This document shows, in pieces, positions 33,897 to 46,575 of a stretch of DNA of 64,000 bases. The notes under the pieces are model-generated. The model made no database searches. It was not told the origin of the DNA and saw nothing but the letters and a program-made list of their open reading frames with translations. Positions within the stretch are counted from its first letter, which is position 1; each line of letters begins with the position of its first letter. The position numbers and the translations under genes are program-made. Source of the DNA: Nansenia antarctica (Eukaryota; Chordata; Actinopteri; Argentiniformes; Microstomatidae); NCBI GenBank assembly GCA_963989245.1, contig OZ022349.1:11496167-11560166 (forward strand), read 5' to 3'.

Positions 33897-33919
33897 GGGT
33901 GGGCGGGTGGGTGGGCGGG
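33897..33919 (+). other. Predicted G-quadruplex motif
   Basis: Six runs of GGG separated by single T or C bases (GGGTGGGCGGGTGGGTGGG plus one more run). Single-base loops are the arrangement known to favour very stable parallel quadruplexes. It sits in a locally GC-rich patch (33880-33930). Confidence 0.75.
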
Positions 33920-34139
33920 CCGGCGAGACTTGGTGTCCTGGTGTCTGTGTGCTGTGACCCCTCTGTGTCTTAAGACTGACTTCATTTACATGACTACTGC
34001 AGAGCAATTTCTCAGATGAATGAAATTCAGATTTTTTTTTTCAGACAGACTGACAGAGGCAGGCAGTGCCGCCTTGGCATGCAGCTTCAATCTGTAATAA
34101 AAACGGCTCCAAGTCAGGTGAGGTACCGGTACTATAGTC

Positions 34140-34310
34140 ACCTAAGTCAAGATCTTTATTAATTACCTTACTTATTTTACTTTACTCTATTATTGTTGAT
34201 GTTGTATTCTGCTGCAATGCCAATGTCACAGAACCTGAACCTAAGAATTGTACTCTGTGTACCCGTACATAAGATGTACAAACAAAAAAAGCTATTCTGA
34301 TACTTTTCTG
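34140..34310 (+). mobile_element. Possible LINE 3' UTR scrap
   Basis: ATCTTTATTAATTACC, TTTTACTTTACTCTATTATT, GTATTCTGCTGCAATGCCAA and CACAGAACCTGAACC resemble 3' UTRs of fish LINEs. There is no coding part and no clear tail repeat. Confidence 0.25.
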
Positions 34311-34505
34311 ACTTCTGACACTATCAAATCAAAACTGATTGGACGTTGTTGACGATTCAAAAGCAACATTCATCCTATGAAACAATTGAAAACAATTGAA
34401 ATGTTGTATGCAGTTCACATTAATGTTGTTGACTTTGTTTTGATGTGTCCAAATGTACTCTTTGCAGTGAAGAACAATGTCTTGTGTGACTTATCTTGAA
34501 TTCAG

Positions 34506-34584
34506 GAATTCACTGAAGAAGTGCCGTTGCCATTTCGCAGTCCTCTGACATGTGGAGTGAATTCCCTTGTGTTCAAAGGAAAAG
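34506..34584 (+). other. Exon-like segment (speculative)
   Basis: Acceptor-like CTTGAATTCAG, then 79 bp open in one frame (EFTEEVPLPFRSPLTCGVNS..), then the strong donor AAAG|GTAAGA. The peptide is not recognised. Could be chance. Confidence 0.15.
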
Positions 34585-35377
34585 GTAAGAGCTGTCACGA
34601 CCCAAAAATGTTTCCCGACTGTTATTCTTCAAGCAGATGCAACATGAATTGTACCTCCAAGCAATCTCTCAACGGAGCGCCACAATGCCAAGCAGTTTAT
34701 TTCCCAGTGTAACTGTAGGATAATGTGATTTAATAGATATGATTAAACATTGTTATGTATGTGCCACACACTCTGTCCCTGTCCCTTAGGCAATTTGCAA
34801 CAATGTGTTGCTACAGTTATCTTCACAGAATGAGGAGTGCTTTGGGGGCAAATAGTTCAAACATTGAATCAAAACAAAGATAGTGGAAGGTTATAAATAC
34901 CGTGCCTTTCTTGTGATATATTAAAGATTGATTTCCTCCATATGTAAATGCATGTTTTTTCAGCTTGTACAATATGAAAACATCAAATAGTAGATAGCAC
35001 AAATTATTAAACACTCTGTTCTCTTGGTAAACACCACATTTAAATGTTAACCCATTAAAATGCTGTTTACACATTTGAAAAGGGATTGGCTGCATATGAA
35101 GTGAATAACCCTGTTATTTGAAGCAAAAGGTTTGTACATTTTTAATTGATCTTATCATATATTGTTTTATAATTGATGAGCATGGATTTGAGTTTGTAGC
35201 ATAGTGCACATCAGCATATAGGAATATTTCATGGAAAGGAGAGAGAACTTTAGGACAGAGGAGAATCATGAAATCATTTAGAGGGACATTTTACCCTTAT
35301 TTTTTTTACTTTTGCTATCGCCTCCATACCTTCCAAGTGCCATGTAGTTGGCTTGTGACCAAATATTGCGGCATGTA

Positions 35378-35494
35378 CAGTACCAGTAAAAAGTTTGTAC
35401 ACACTTTCCCATTCAATTGAATGATTACTCTCACCATTAACTTTTAACCATTCAATTGAATGGGGAAGTGTGTCCAAACTTTTGACTGGTACTG
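35378..35494. mobile_element. Tc1/mariner-type MITE, 117 bp, palindromic
   Basis: Flanked by TA (35376-35377 and 35495-35496). The left end is CAGTACCAGTAAAAAGTTTG; the right end reversed is CAGTACCAGTCAAAAGTTTG. Arms continue through ACACACTT.CCCATTCAATTGAATG on both sides around a loop of about 25 bp. The CAGT ends with TA duplication fit the Tc1/mariner superfamily. Confidence 0.85.
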
Positions 35495-35496
35495 TA

Positions 35497-37452
35497 TTCC
35501 ATCTATCCATCAAAATGTCACTTTTTCCCAATAGAATGGGAAAGACATGCACCACAGAAGTTCAATTCAGTCTGTAATTTTTTTTCTCACAAAATCTGCA
35601 CAGTTGTCTGTTTAGGTAGATGAGTTGAAACAAAGCAAACAAACAAACAAACAAAAAAATAAATAATATGTGACAAATTGTCCATTCTAACCAAGTCAAA
35701 TGACCTGATGTTATGTTAGCATTGGTAGCTAACTGGGCTGCTATCCGTCTCACTCGAAAACTCCAACCGGAAAACTTCAGCTCACTCAAAAACTCCACTT
35801 GAAATCAGTTCCAGTCACCCCTAACTGTAAGAAACTCTAGATCACAAATATAACTCCAAAGCTGGTGAAAGTTATCTTCAAATAGGATAAAAGGAATTGG
35901 TCAGCATCTTTATGTCAAATGGAAGCTGCCTGTGAACTCAGTAGCCTATATTAACACAGTTAATAATACGATGGGATGTGACATGCTTTAGCAAGAGCTC
36001 ACCTGGATTTTGTGTGAGCATTATGTTAACATAATGTAATTTAACTGAAATACAGTTTCATAACTGCAATACCTGCACACAGGCCAACTACAGGACACTG
36101 GAGAGCTATATAAACGTTTGCAAAAGTAAAACTATAACGATGAAATGAGAATCAAGAATCTATGGAATTTAAGTTCATATCTCCTCAGCTGTAAAGGCTT
36201 TTCTGAGTCAACTTACTTCTCTTACTTTAAAAGTTCAACAAGTTCACATGTCCTCTCCTTCAACATTACGTGGGAGTCATTTCAGACATGGTAGCTATTT
36301 TCTTTTCTGAAATTCCCATTGTAAGAATTGTATAGCTGTGTCTGGCTTCTGTTCAAGATATGGACAAGGGTACAGAGAGTTGCAGAAGATGACCTTGAAT
36401 TCTTCAGCTGAAACTATGTTGAAAAATAGGACACCCGAAGTCATCATCGAGTATGACAGGCATTGTAGTGTACAGGTACTGTTTGACTCTATTTCAGGAA
36501 GCTATCGGTTTGCAACCCAGCAGGGAGTACAGCCAATAAATGGAATTTTACATGGATATGAGTGTGAGAAATAAATCAGAGGCAACTCTCAGAAAGGGAA
36601 ATTGGGAGGTGAAGGCAGACCAGGTCAAGTCCCCATACATCTGTCAGTGATGATCTGCCAACTAGGCCAGTCTGATGGAAAACACAATCCAAAACCAACT
36701 CACACTGTTGAGAAACCAACCCATATGATTGACTTGGATATTCAGTTTCAGTCAGTTGCAGATGAATCTTTGGCAAAAGCTAGCGAGGAGATGCCTGCTT
36801 GCTATTGACATGTATCACACTGGCATTAATCTTTATTAACTGGAGAAGGCACTAAGGGCTGGTTAAAAACCTTGGTGAAGTCTCTTCTACAGTATATGCA
36901 GTGGACCAGTATTTTTAGACAATGGATTATATATTTTCAATCGATTCCTCGTTGCTTGTTGTGTTCATGAGCAACAGCTTGTGTGGTCAGCGTGGTGACA
37001 TGCTTAATATGCAAGGGGTGAGAACTTCAACTGTGACATGCTTACTATATAATTCACATGTTCTTTGACATTCTCTGAACTATACACTGTTCATTTCAGA
37101 GATCCACTCTTCTGGGGCAGGTGGCAACAGACAAATAATTTACAGGACTATTATTTTCACAATTTTGCTTTGATTCCTCAATGGCACTCAGTGCATCCTT
37201 TCATTTTTTTTTGCCTGGATTAGGTTGAGTGGAGTGGAAGACAGCAGGAGGTAATCAAGAAATATGCAATCAGAGCCATTGCCATGGAAACCAGTCAAAA
37301 ACACATTAACAGGGACAACAATTCTAGATTAAAGTATTATGTATTATGATTAAGATTATGATTAAAACCTTCTATGTTGATATAGTAACTGCAGAGAGTA
37401 ACAGAAACAACAGAGAAACAGTAACCAATCAATGGATGCAAATCAATACATG
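35497..37452. other. Unique non-coding sequence
   Basis: No element recognised. A small AAAC run lies at 35636-35656. Confidence 0.5.
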
Positions 37453-37482
37453 AATCAATCAATCAATCAATCAATCAATCAA
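37453..37482. repeat. (AATC)n microsatellite
   Basis: About seven AATC units. Confidence 0.9.
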
Positions 37483-38456
37483 CGATAAGGGCTTTAAATG
37501 GGTTAAAACACGATGGAAGGGTAAGCAGAACACTCGTTTGACTATTTTTAAAAGCAACCGTGCCTTCACATCTGACATAAACCTTACCCGGGTACGACTG
37601 GTTGCCCCTCATGGAGGGCTCTTGAGCAACGAGCAGCTCTTCAATAAGCAACGAGTTTCCCATCTGATTAGAGACTTGGTATCAAGCTGTCCGATCTTCC
37701 GTCGTTGATTGGAGGAGCCATTACAGGTTACTTAGTAGGACACCGGAGATAAAAAAAATCAAGATGAAGTTGGCCTCCTGTCAGTCACAAAGGAAGAAGA
37801 GAGACAATCAAAGGCAGGGGTCTGATGATGGTGCCCTCCAATGAACTCTTCTGAGCAGATAAACACCTCATGTTGGTTTCCATGGTGATGAAACGTTGGC
37901 CATTGCCGGTGGCTCTCTTTTGGCTTTTTGGCAGTGCTCTGGTAGCTCTAATGAAGGGGGGCGGGGGGATAAGACCTAGTCTGGATGACAGCTGTATTTT
38001 TGATTCTAATGAATGGTAAGTGTTCTTCACTGAGGATGTGGGTGATAACTTCTTATCGTTTTTTTTTTCCCCACCATCCTCTTTTTGAAGCTGGCCAGGA
38101 ATCCAGAGACTTGAAACTAGAAACGAGCAGATGCAATCTCTTTTTACACTACACACGCATGCAGAGACACATCCATCCAAACCCCCCAGTTTGTTATACG
38201 GTGATGTCGCACATGTCGAGTATTTCTGTCATGTAAAAAGGATGAGATGTGTTGTGAAAAACTGTCAGCGTCTGATGAATATACAATGAATCTAGAGTGA
38301 ATTAACATAGTGGAATCAAATCTGAAGTTGAGTAGTCTGAGTAGACTCTCTAGACCAGACATGCCAGATGCCTTTGGTTGTTAGTCATTGTCTCAGAGAT
38401 GCTAGCACTAATCTGTCTCTGCACAACTTGCGAACGTATTGCACAGTGGTAACATA
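37483..38456. other. Unique non-coding sequence
   Basis: No element recognised. Confidence 0.5.
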
Positions 38457-38975
38457 CACTCACTGAACACTTTATTAGGAACACTACTGGTAGGGCCTCC
38501 CTTTATTCGGAACACTATACTAATACTGGGTAAGGCCTCACCTTGCTCTCAAAGCAACTTCAATTCTTCATGGCATTGATTCCACAAAATGTTGTAAACA
38601 TTGCTTTGAGATTCTAGTCCATGCTGACATGATTGCGTCACACCATTTTTTTTCAGGGGCACTTTCAAGCTCTGAATCTCCCGTTCTACCACATCTCAAA
38701 GGTGTTCTATTGGATTCAGGTCTGGTGACTGGGAAGGCTGAACTCTTTTTCATTTTCATGAAACCAGTTTGAGCCATTAGAAGATATGGGTACATTGTGT
38801 ACATTGTGGCCATGAAGGGATTCACACAATACTCAAATAGGCTATGGCATTCAAGCAATGATTGATTGGTATTAACGGGCCCAAATTGTGCCAAGAAAAC
38901 AAATCCCCACACCATTACACCACCTGAATGAATGAGAAGGTCTACAGGTGTTCCTAATAAAGTGTTCAGTGAGTG
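38457..38975 (-). mobile_element. Tc1-like transposon, internally deleted
   Basis: A 519-bp element with 28-bp inverted ends (CACTCACTGAACACTTTATT..) and TA duplications at 38455-38456 and 38976-38977. The minus-strand interior keeps scattered transposase pieces: RMDQNLKAMFTTFCGINAMK-like coding near 38570-38625, a piece matching the fragment at 11462 near 38690-38820, and a GTAATGGTGTGGGGATTTG piece near 38905. It lacks most of the DNA-binding and catalytic core. Its end-adjacent 40-mer is present twice near 38480-38555. Confidence 0.85.
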
Positions 38976-38977
38976 TA

Positions 38978-41900
38978 AGTACAACAGGGATATGCCGAAC
39001 ACAATCAATGATCACTCTCTAAAGGAACAATGTTCTCACTGGGAACTGAGCATTCATAGGATGAACACATAACAGTATAGGGATGTGCTGTAATGATGGA
39101 AGGCAGAGAGGCAGAGAGTTCAATCTAATAACACCATTGAGCAGGAAGACACAACATGATTAATGGGTGTTATGTAGGAAAAAGTTAAAATACCTCATCC
39201 GTCAGAGTCAAGGTGCAGGCAGCTCTAATCTGTGAGTCCTTATAATGAGAAGCACATAGATATGGTGGCAGGTGGGATTAAGGTTTCTCAGGTTTACTTA
39301 CTGTATCGTCACACAATGTGGGGTCGCACACACACACACACACACACACGCATGCACGCAAGCACGCACACACACAGTTAAGACTGGTTAGAATACCCAA
39401 TACCCAGTGATTGTCATATTTTGCATGACAGCCATATACTATGATTTGTTACAAAGGCTCTCATAACCTGACCACACATTTGCACAATAACTGGAACAGT
39501 TGAATGGGAAAATAGAGGAAGAGCTTGAACTAGAGGCTCTGTATCACTTACACCATATTAACTTAGTGTCCTGATTCTGATAAGGGGACATTATCATCAA
39601 CAGAATTGTCGCACATTGCAATTGTGGAAGGCACAGACATGCAGACAGTGACCATCACTTTACTCCATTATCTTTCCCATGGTTTCCGCTTGTGCTAACA
39701 TTTTGACTGCTCTAATTAAAATGCTCATCACAGTCAATTGATCTATGGATTAATGTCCTGATGAGTGCACAGAGAAGCAACAGTGATGCAATGAGGGGAA
39801 ACACATGTTTATGTAAGGCTCTTTCCATAGATCACATTTAGATAGTCTCACAATTAATCTCTATGCGTTCTCCTCAACACAAGAGTATTTCAGGCAAAAA
39901 ATATGTTAGCAGTCGAACTAATAGATGTGCTGGCTTTACTTGATCTGAGCAAATCGTTACAACATTGCAGTTATACTTGAGGTTAGAAGCATTATAATGT
40001 TAATTTAACTTTAAAAAGTGTTTTGGTTAAAATGAGGTCAGAAATGTGTCCTGTAAATGCTGTAAATATGCCACTGTTTATGAGTGTCCAATCATATCAC
40101 GCTGCCTCATCAGCCAATGAGGAAGCCTCGTTTGCACAATGATCTTCAAACTGGGGCAGACATACTGCAATGTTTTATGATCTGTTCAAGACAGACAGAT
40201 GAAAAGAGGGCAGAGAGAATAGTGTGCAGAGAGCAGATTAGATGTCAGACCATGTCAGGCGAAAGGATAGAAAAATACACATGACAGCGACGCTTAATCT
40301 TGCACCCATCAATCCGTCATCGTGTTGGGTGTCAAGAAGAGGGTGACAATTCAGTTGAGGTAACCCACATTCATTTGACCGATACAGAACATTTCAATAA
40401 GTTGAAATATAATAAAGAAGACAATGTTGTCAGTCATGAAACTTTTCACAGATAAAGTATCTTCGAGAACATGCCCTGAAGCAGGAAGTGCAATATGGCT
40501 GTTATATAATGGTTGGATTGTTGTTCTATACACTGCATGACGCAGATTTGTGGACTGACGGGTTAGTGGACGTCAATAGAGGCCAGGAAGTGTGTTGTGT
40601 TACATAAGGATGAAGAGGACACAAAATAATAATTCATTTGCTTCATTGTACCAAGGAGAACAAGTGTCTCACACACTTCTCTATGGCCTTCATCCTCTCC
40701 TAAATCAAGGAGGAAAGGAAAAAGGAAAGGAACTCACTCATCATATTTCTTACAGGCCTTTATCAATACTGTCAATATTGATATGATGATGATGTACAGA
40801 AAAAAGAAAAAAACAGAAACAAAATCAATGCCCCATAAGCTAGGCACATATCAATGATTTAGTAGATCTTCTGGGTCGATTTTTTGGGGCCCTTTATCCT
40901 GACCTGTTTATCCTGTGGTGAACCACTAGTCATAACATCTCCAGGGCGTATGGGGCTGATCTAACATTCCCTTTGAGCCCAGTGGCCTGGATAAGGACTG
41001 ACTGCATACTGCAGAGCTGTGTACGCCCCTCAGCTATGATGACTGAATCCACCTCTGCCTCTCTAATAAGACCCGTTTTCTTTTATGACTCGTCAAAACG
41101 GTTTTACACTTCCCGACTTCGGGTGGAATCTTGAAAGGATTCTTCAGTGAGAAAAAAGGTTAAGCAGTAGATATGTACTGTACAGCTGTCACATGTAAAC
41201 AGAACTAGCAGTAAATGCAGGTTGCATTCTGAGGAGTTACAGGGAAAAAGCTAGATTTTCATAAAGTTAGAGTGGAGCTTTTTGGTGATAATATTATTCC
41301 TTGGTGAGAATATTATTGGTGGCATGTCATTGCACTGGAAGGACTGACAGCGACCTGTCTCTGTATCATTATTATTTTCTAATTCAATACATCTGTTTGT
41401 TTTGTAAAGAAGAGGGGACAAATCTACCCCAAGATTACAATGCGGCTGACATACAGAGACACCAAATAATGTGATACATTCACAGGAAGGATACTCAAAG
41501 ACAGGGTGAAATTATACAGGATTACCATATGCTGTTGTGCGTCTCTTGTGATCCTTTAAAACAGCCTTTAAAGTTCATGCCAAAAACCCCTCAGTCAGAC
41601 ACATTTAGCCAGTTACTATGGCAACCAACGGCACTGCAGCTTTTTTCATCATGTTTATTCAATAATTCAATGGACCAGGATCAATGACCTCGTCTCTAAC
41701 TCGCAAATATGGCTCGCCACTGGTCAGTTCATGAAACGGGTTTAACAAAGGGGATGAGAAAAGAGTGGTGTTTGCATATACTGTGATGATAATAAACCAG
41801 TAAACCATGACGTATAGAGAGCTTCTACAGTTATACATAATATTGATGAAAACAATAATGGAGATTTGTCATTTTTAATCAATTTCAACTAAATGTGTCT

Positions 41901-43390
41901 TCCACCTGATCAGTACACTAGCATTATAATCACAATACATAAAAAAACATATCTATAGTCAGATGGTCATTGGCATTGACAACGTGACATTGTATAGGTA
42001 AGGGAAATCATTTCAATAGAACATCCACAACGCCCATAATAATGGTTTTGTAGATGGAATGACAACCTAGCATAGGTCCCCTCAACCCAAATTCATTGTG
42101 ATGAATGACAAACACCCCATTATAGTCCCTCTACCATCCATCCCAGAGTTCAGCAGTAGTTGGAATGAGACCAGCTCCACTTTTAATAACAACAAGACTT
42201 CCTTATCCTCCATTTCCCTGTGGACGTACAGGGAAATTGCCTTTCACTCTTGTTTTTAAACGCCTAATATTATCTATTTTTTGGGTGGAAACTTAATAAT
42301 TAAAGGATTTTTAAAATGACCAATTATGCTTCATTTCAACTGTCAGCAGTGGGCGTCTGTAGCTCTTGGCACTGTTCGACTGAATGTTTCTCCCAGGAGA
42401 CTTTCTGTTTTAATCACTTAAGAAAGTATTCACTCACGGAAATGATGAAGCCGTCCATTCTGTGGAGATGAAAGGATCCCTTTCCTCCTTTTATGGATCA
42501 AGGTGGAGTACTGCAGATAATAACTAAACGCAGAAAAGGTTACCCCGCTCGCTAAGTTGTTAAATCACATAATGCTGTGGCTTTACGAAACACAGATACT
42601 ATATTTCCTTTTACATCCTAGAAGCCTCTTTACTACTATACCTGGAGGCTAGACCACAGTGGACTATGAAAACTCAATTTAATTTCTCCAGCAGAATAAC
42701 CAGATAACCTCGAATTCTAACAATATAGTCTCTTCCTGTTGCTGTACTCAAATTCTATCAATCTAGAAATGCCTCTTCATGTCGATCAAACTAACTAATT
42801 GAATCCAAATTATTACTTACTTATCTAGTCCTGAGAGATCTCATCCTTCCTAGTTGGATGTTATACTATTTTATGGTTTCATAGTCGGCTGATGAGTTCA
42901 GATTTCATGATTGTCAAGGTAAAATCTGTTCATTTAGAAAACTCACTCGAATAGAGTAGGGTACATCGCATTTACCAGCATCACCTTTGGTACCTTAGCA
43001 AGTTCAATAGTGTACAATAGTGTATTGTGCCACCTTCTCAAGGTCCTGCCAACTGAGTTTTAATTCTTGTCAATAGAAGGAAACGTAATAGGTAATTGTG
43101 CCTCTTAAAGCAGTTTCCATGGCAACTGCAGTCCATCTGCACACATGCACGACCACTGCTTCTGCTGCTGACCCCTGACCCCCTCACTGCTGCAGAGTCA
43201 ACAGGAGGGATAGATCGCAGTTGAGTCTCCATTTACTTTTCCTGCCTTGTCCAATCCCCAGTGGCTATCATTCAGCAGCCGCATTATGACTACCCTCTGT
43301 GGATATGCTGTCAGGGACAGGGAGACACAATCAGAGGATGACCAGGAGGCCTGGCGTTTCAATAGAGGGACAATCACTTTAAATCAACAT
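38978..43390. other. Unique non-coding sequence, nearly repeat-free
   Basis: The longest repeat-poor stretch of the window. It contains only a CA-rich run at 39328-39377 and a small pyrimidine/AAAG patch. The piece at 40900-41125 has regulatory-like texture. No exon recognised. Confidence 0.5.
39328..39377. repeat. (CA)n microsatellite, imperfect
   Basis: CA units interrupted by GCATGCACGCAAGCACG. Confidence 0.9.
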
Positions 43391-43471
43391 AATGAATACT
43401 CAGAACCCAGAACTCAGTTCCCAGAACCCAGCAACTACTGAATGGCTATCTTTGTAATTCAACAACTTTGA
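43391..43471 (+). repeat. Dispersed repeat, copy 1 of 2
   Basis: Contains ACTCAGAACCCAGAACTCAG, TTCCCAGAACCCAGCAACTA and CTATCTTTGTAATTCAACAA. The same order recurs at 46379-46459 with few differences. Family unknown to me. Confidence 0.8.
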
Positions 43472-45399
43472 GGTATGTTTGGACATTTGATTCCGTGTTT
43501 CAAACAAGTCTGACGATAAACTGAATCATTTTTTTTATTTTTATGTTTGTGATGTGTATTCAATACAAGGCTTTGGATGCTTTGCCTTCACCTTGAAAAG
43601 TACAGGGAGCTATTTTAGAGAGGATGGCACATACACCCCTCTAATGTATCCTTTGTTATTTGGGCTTATAGTAATAGTAAGTGACATAGAGATGTACCCT
43701 CCAATTACTGTGTTATTTGTGCTTGCTGTTATTTGCCTGGACAGCATTACAGTCTGTGGAGTGCTGTGAAGCTAGTATACATAATCACACCCAACAGGGA
43801 TCTCAAACCCAACAAACCTGCTTAAAAAACATCTCAATATTTCACACTACAGTAAAATAACCTAAATCGGTCCAGCATGACACAGGACCACAACAACAAA
43901 GTCATTACCACCCTGTTCTCAAAGCGCACTCTGTATGGAAGCCAAAGAGGGATATTTTCTTTTGGATCCACCGCTGTTTTTCTGTTCACCAAAACAGGGA
44001 AACACATACAACAGCGTCTGCAGGATTCTCCCACAGCGGTAATACTGCAATAAATCAAACACTGATTTGCCCTAGATTTATCATGCTTGACACTTTCAAT
44101 CGCCTGTCTTGTGCATACATTATACTTGTATCTGTCACAGGGAGCCCATCTACTGCCTGTCAACTAGGATATACTGTACTGTTAGAAGAGAAGCTTTCAA
44201 AAGGCTGGATATGTGTTTGACAGTCTTTTTATCTCTTGGTGCTGTAAGGGCCAGTGCTGCTGTTGACTATAGCTCAGACATTATTGAATGTATCCTGTAT
44301 TTTATATTAAAGAGGAGTCCAAGCAGATGACAGGTTTTTCAGAATCAGAATAAAATCCCAGGTTAAACTTGCGACCAGCGAGGTGTGATGTTTGTCTAGG
44401 TAGATCCTAAGGTACAGTATGCAGGCTCTGCATTGACTTAACACTTGGATAGTGTTTGGATTTTAGCCTGAGGCCACCTGCTATAGATACAGCTTGATAC
44501 ACAATAACATGGTACAAGATAAGATAGAGTTTGTGACTCTAAATCAGTCATATCAGAAGATCTCAACAGAAATAACGAAAGACTCTGACGGCAACATTGC
44601 TGAAAAGCCCTCTTCAAATACTTCTTTAATTAAGACCAACATTATTGAAACAGGAGTAGTGTACCCATGCATCTTTTTTTGTATTTTTTGTGAAACCTAC
44701 TTGACAGTTTTTCTTACTCAACTAAGTAGTTTAAGTTTTCAACTAAGGAAGTTTTCTGTATTCATAGGTTACCTTTAAATCACATTAAGAATGAGCAATT
44801 CTATTTCAAAATAGAAACCACTTAGATTGCCTCCGTACTCTACTGCGGCACCTTGCTTGGTCAGCACATTCAGAGGGTGTAATCAGGTTGACATGTCCTT
44901 TTGAAATTGAATTGTTTGCCCCCATAATTGCCTTTCCATCTCACAGTCCGCATACCAGGATCAATAGAAATCATCATGTTTCTACCCAGGCCCATTCTTG
45001 AAAATATCATATCTAATAGTTGGCCAGTATAGTGCAGGTTAGAAAAAGGGGGGTAAAAACAGAAGCATAACTACATTTGTAAGGACAGAATTATTCTCAC
45101 TCCCGGAACAAACACAAGCCAGACCATGATGTACAGTCTAGCCTCCGAGGCGATATGTATGATTTCAGTATTGGCTCAGCTTTTTGGTTTTGCTCACAGT
45201 GTGTCGTTATCAAACACATTTTCCAGTTGAGTTTCTTATTGACTCTTCTCTTGAGGGAAGGACTCTGCTGGGGAATCTGTATGTATTTTATACACTCTGG
45301 CAAAGCTAATTCATTTGAGACACAATGTCGATTATGACTTTAACAATAAGCGCTGCAATAAAGTTATCTGCAATAATACTGTATATTAATACTATTGGC
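43472..45399. other. Unique non-coding sequence
   Basis: No element recognised. Open frames of 70-109 codons here match no protein that I know. Confidence 0.45.
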
Positions 45400-46330
45400 A
45401 GTGCAAATATCCTATAGATAACAGCAGTAGATATAGAGTATATAAGAGTCCAATGGGAAAGTCAATAGCAGCATGTTGGTGAGTATGTGTGTTGGAGAGT
45501 CAGTGATCAACGGGATAGCTGATCGTTCATCAGTCTTATGGCCGTTGGGTAGACGGTTCTGCTGTCACAGAACCTTTTGTCCCAGACTGGGCCCTCCATA
45601 ACAGACTGTGTCTGGTGTCACTGGAGTCTTTGCGGATTGTGTACAACTGTTGTCGATGTCTTTGAGGGCAGGGAGTGTGGCTCCAGTGATGGACTGAGCA
45701 GTCTTCACCACCCTCTGTAGAGCCCTACGGTCCTGAGTGGTGCAATTGCCATAGCAGGCTGTGATGCAGCCAGACATGAGGCTGTCAGTGGTAGATCTAA
45801 GGCAGGTGAGGATCTAAGGTGCCATGCCACATTTCCTCAGCCGCCTGAGGAACAGAGACGCCGGTGTGTGACTGAGTCTGAGCCGTCATGGCTGAGTCAA
45901 TGTGTAGACTAGGGACCATTTCAGTTTGTCAGTGATGTGTACGCCAGGGAACTAGAATCTGCTGACCTCCTCCTACACACACACACACGCCTTGTTTCAT
46001 CCTGAAGTTCATGATCAGTACCTTGGTTTCACTAACGTTGAGAGAAAGAGGTTGTTGTAAATGGACTGCACATAACGCCTTATTCCAAAGCGCTTTACAA
46101 TGGCCTCTAATTCACCTTCATTCACACACACATTCACACACCAATGGCGTCAAGCTACCATGCAAGGCGCCGGCTCGCTCATTGGGAGCAATTTCATTGT
46201 CTTGGCCAAGGACACCTCTACACGTGACCAGCCTTGATCAGCATGATCAGCACCTTGGTTTCACTGACGTTGAGAAAGAGGTTGTTGTCTTGGCACCACA
46301 AGGCCACAGGGCATTATGTACAGTAAATGT
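45400..46330 (-). mobile_element. Rex1/CR1-like LINE, degenerate, with SINE insert
   Basis: Minus-strand LINE. Readable reverse transcriptase parts are SLMSGCITACYGNCTTQDRR and ALQRVVKTAQSITGATLPAL (about 45660-45785), LFLRRLRKCGMAP near 45840, and NNLFLNVSETKVL near 46250-46290. The 3' UTR side extends left towards about 45400. It is interrupted by a SINE at 46059-46231 flanked by a repeated 46-48-bp piece of the LINE. Boundaries are approximate. Confidence 0.7.
46059..46231 (-). mobile_element. SINE body and tail inside a LINE
   Basis: AAATGGACTGCA, CCAAAGCGCTTTACAATGGC, CTCATTGGGAGCAATTT and AAGGACACCTCTACACGTG match the SINE at 29404-29650. The tRNA head is missing. It lies between two copies of the LINE segment ATGATCAG.ACCTTGGTTTC..GTTGTTGT. 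Confidence 0.8.
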
Positions 46331-46378
46331 GCTCAGAATTAGTCATCGGATTATTACTATTGTTTCAGATATCTTTGA

Positions 46379-46459
46379 ATCAATACTCAGAACCCAGAAG
46401 TCAGTTCCCAGAACCCAGCAACTATACTGAATGGTTATCTTTGTAATTCAACATCTTTG
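46379..46459 (+). repeat. Dispersed repeat, copy 2 of 2
   Basis: Second copy of the sequence at 43391-43471, same orientation, about 3 kb away. Confidence 0.8.
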
Positions 46460-46575
46460 TGGGATTGGATTATTGTTTCGGGGCTGACAGGGATCTTGTA
46501 AGAGCAAAGGAGATAGTGGCTTCAGAAGTGTAAATGTGCCCAGAATTATATTTTCCTATCGTCATTTAGTCATTT

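Larger units (their letters stand above)
33571..35375. other. Unique sequence with a G-quadruplex motif and exon-like piece
   Basis: Mostly single-copy looking. It contains the G-rich motif at 33897-33919, a possible LINE 3' UTR scrap near 34140-34310, and an exon-like segment at 34506-34584. Confidence 0.45.

Noticed and set aside
36338..36574. 78-codon plus-strand frame
   Set aside because: No recognisable domain and no supporting gene structure.
43554..43769. 71-codon hydrophobic frame resembling a membrane protein
   Set aside because: Hydrophobicity follows from T-rich DNA. No initiation or splice evidence.
43834..44163. 109-codon minus-strand frame with many cysteines
   Set aside because: No motif recognised, no splice or promoter context. 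Frames of this length occur by chance in 64 kb.
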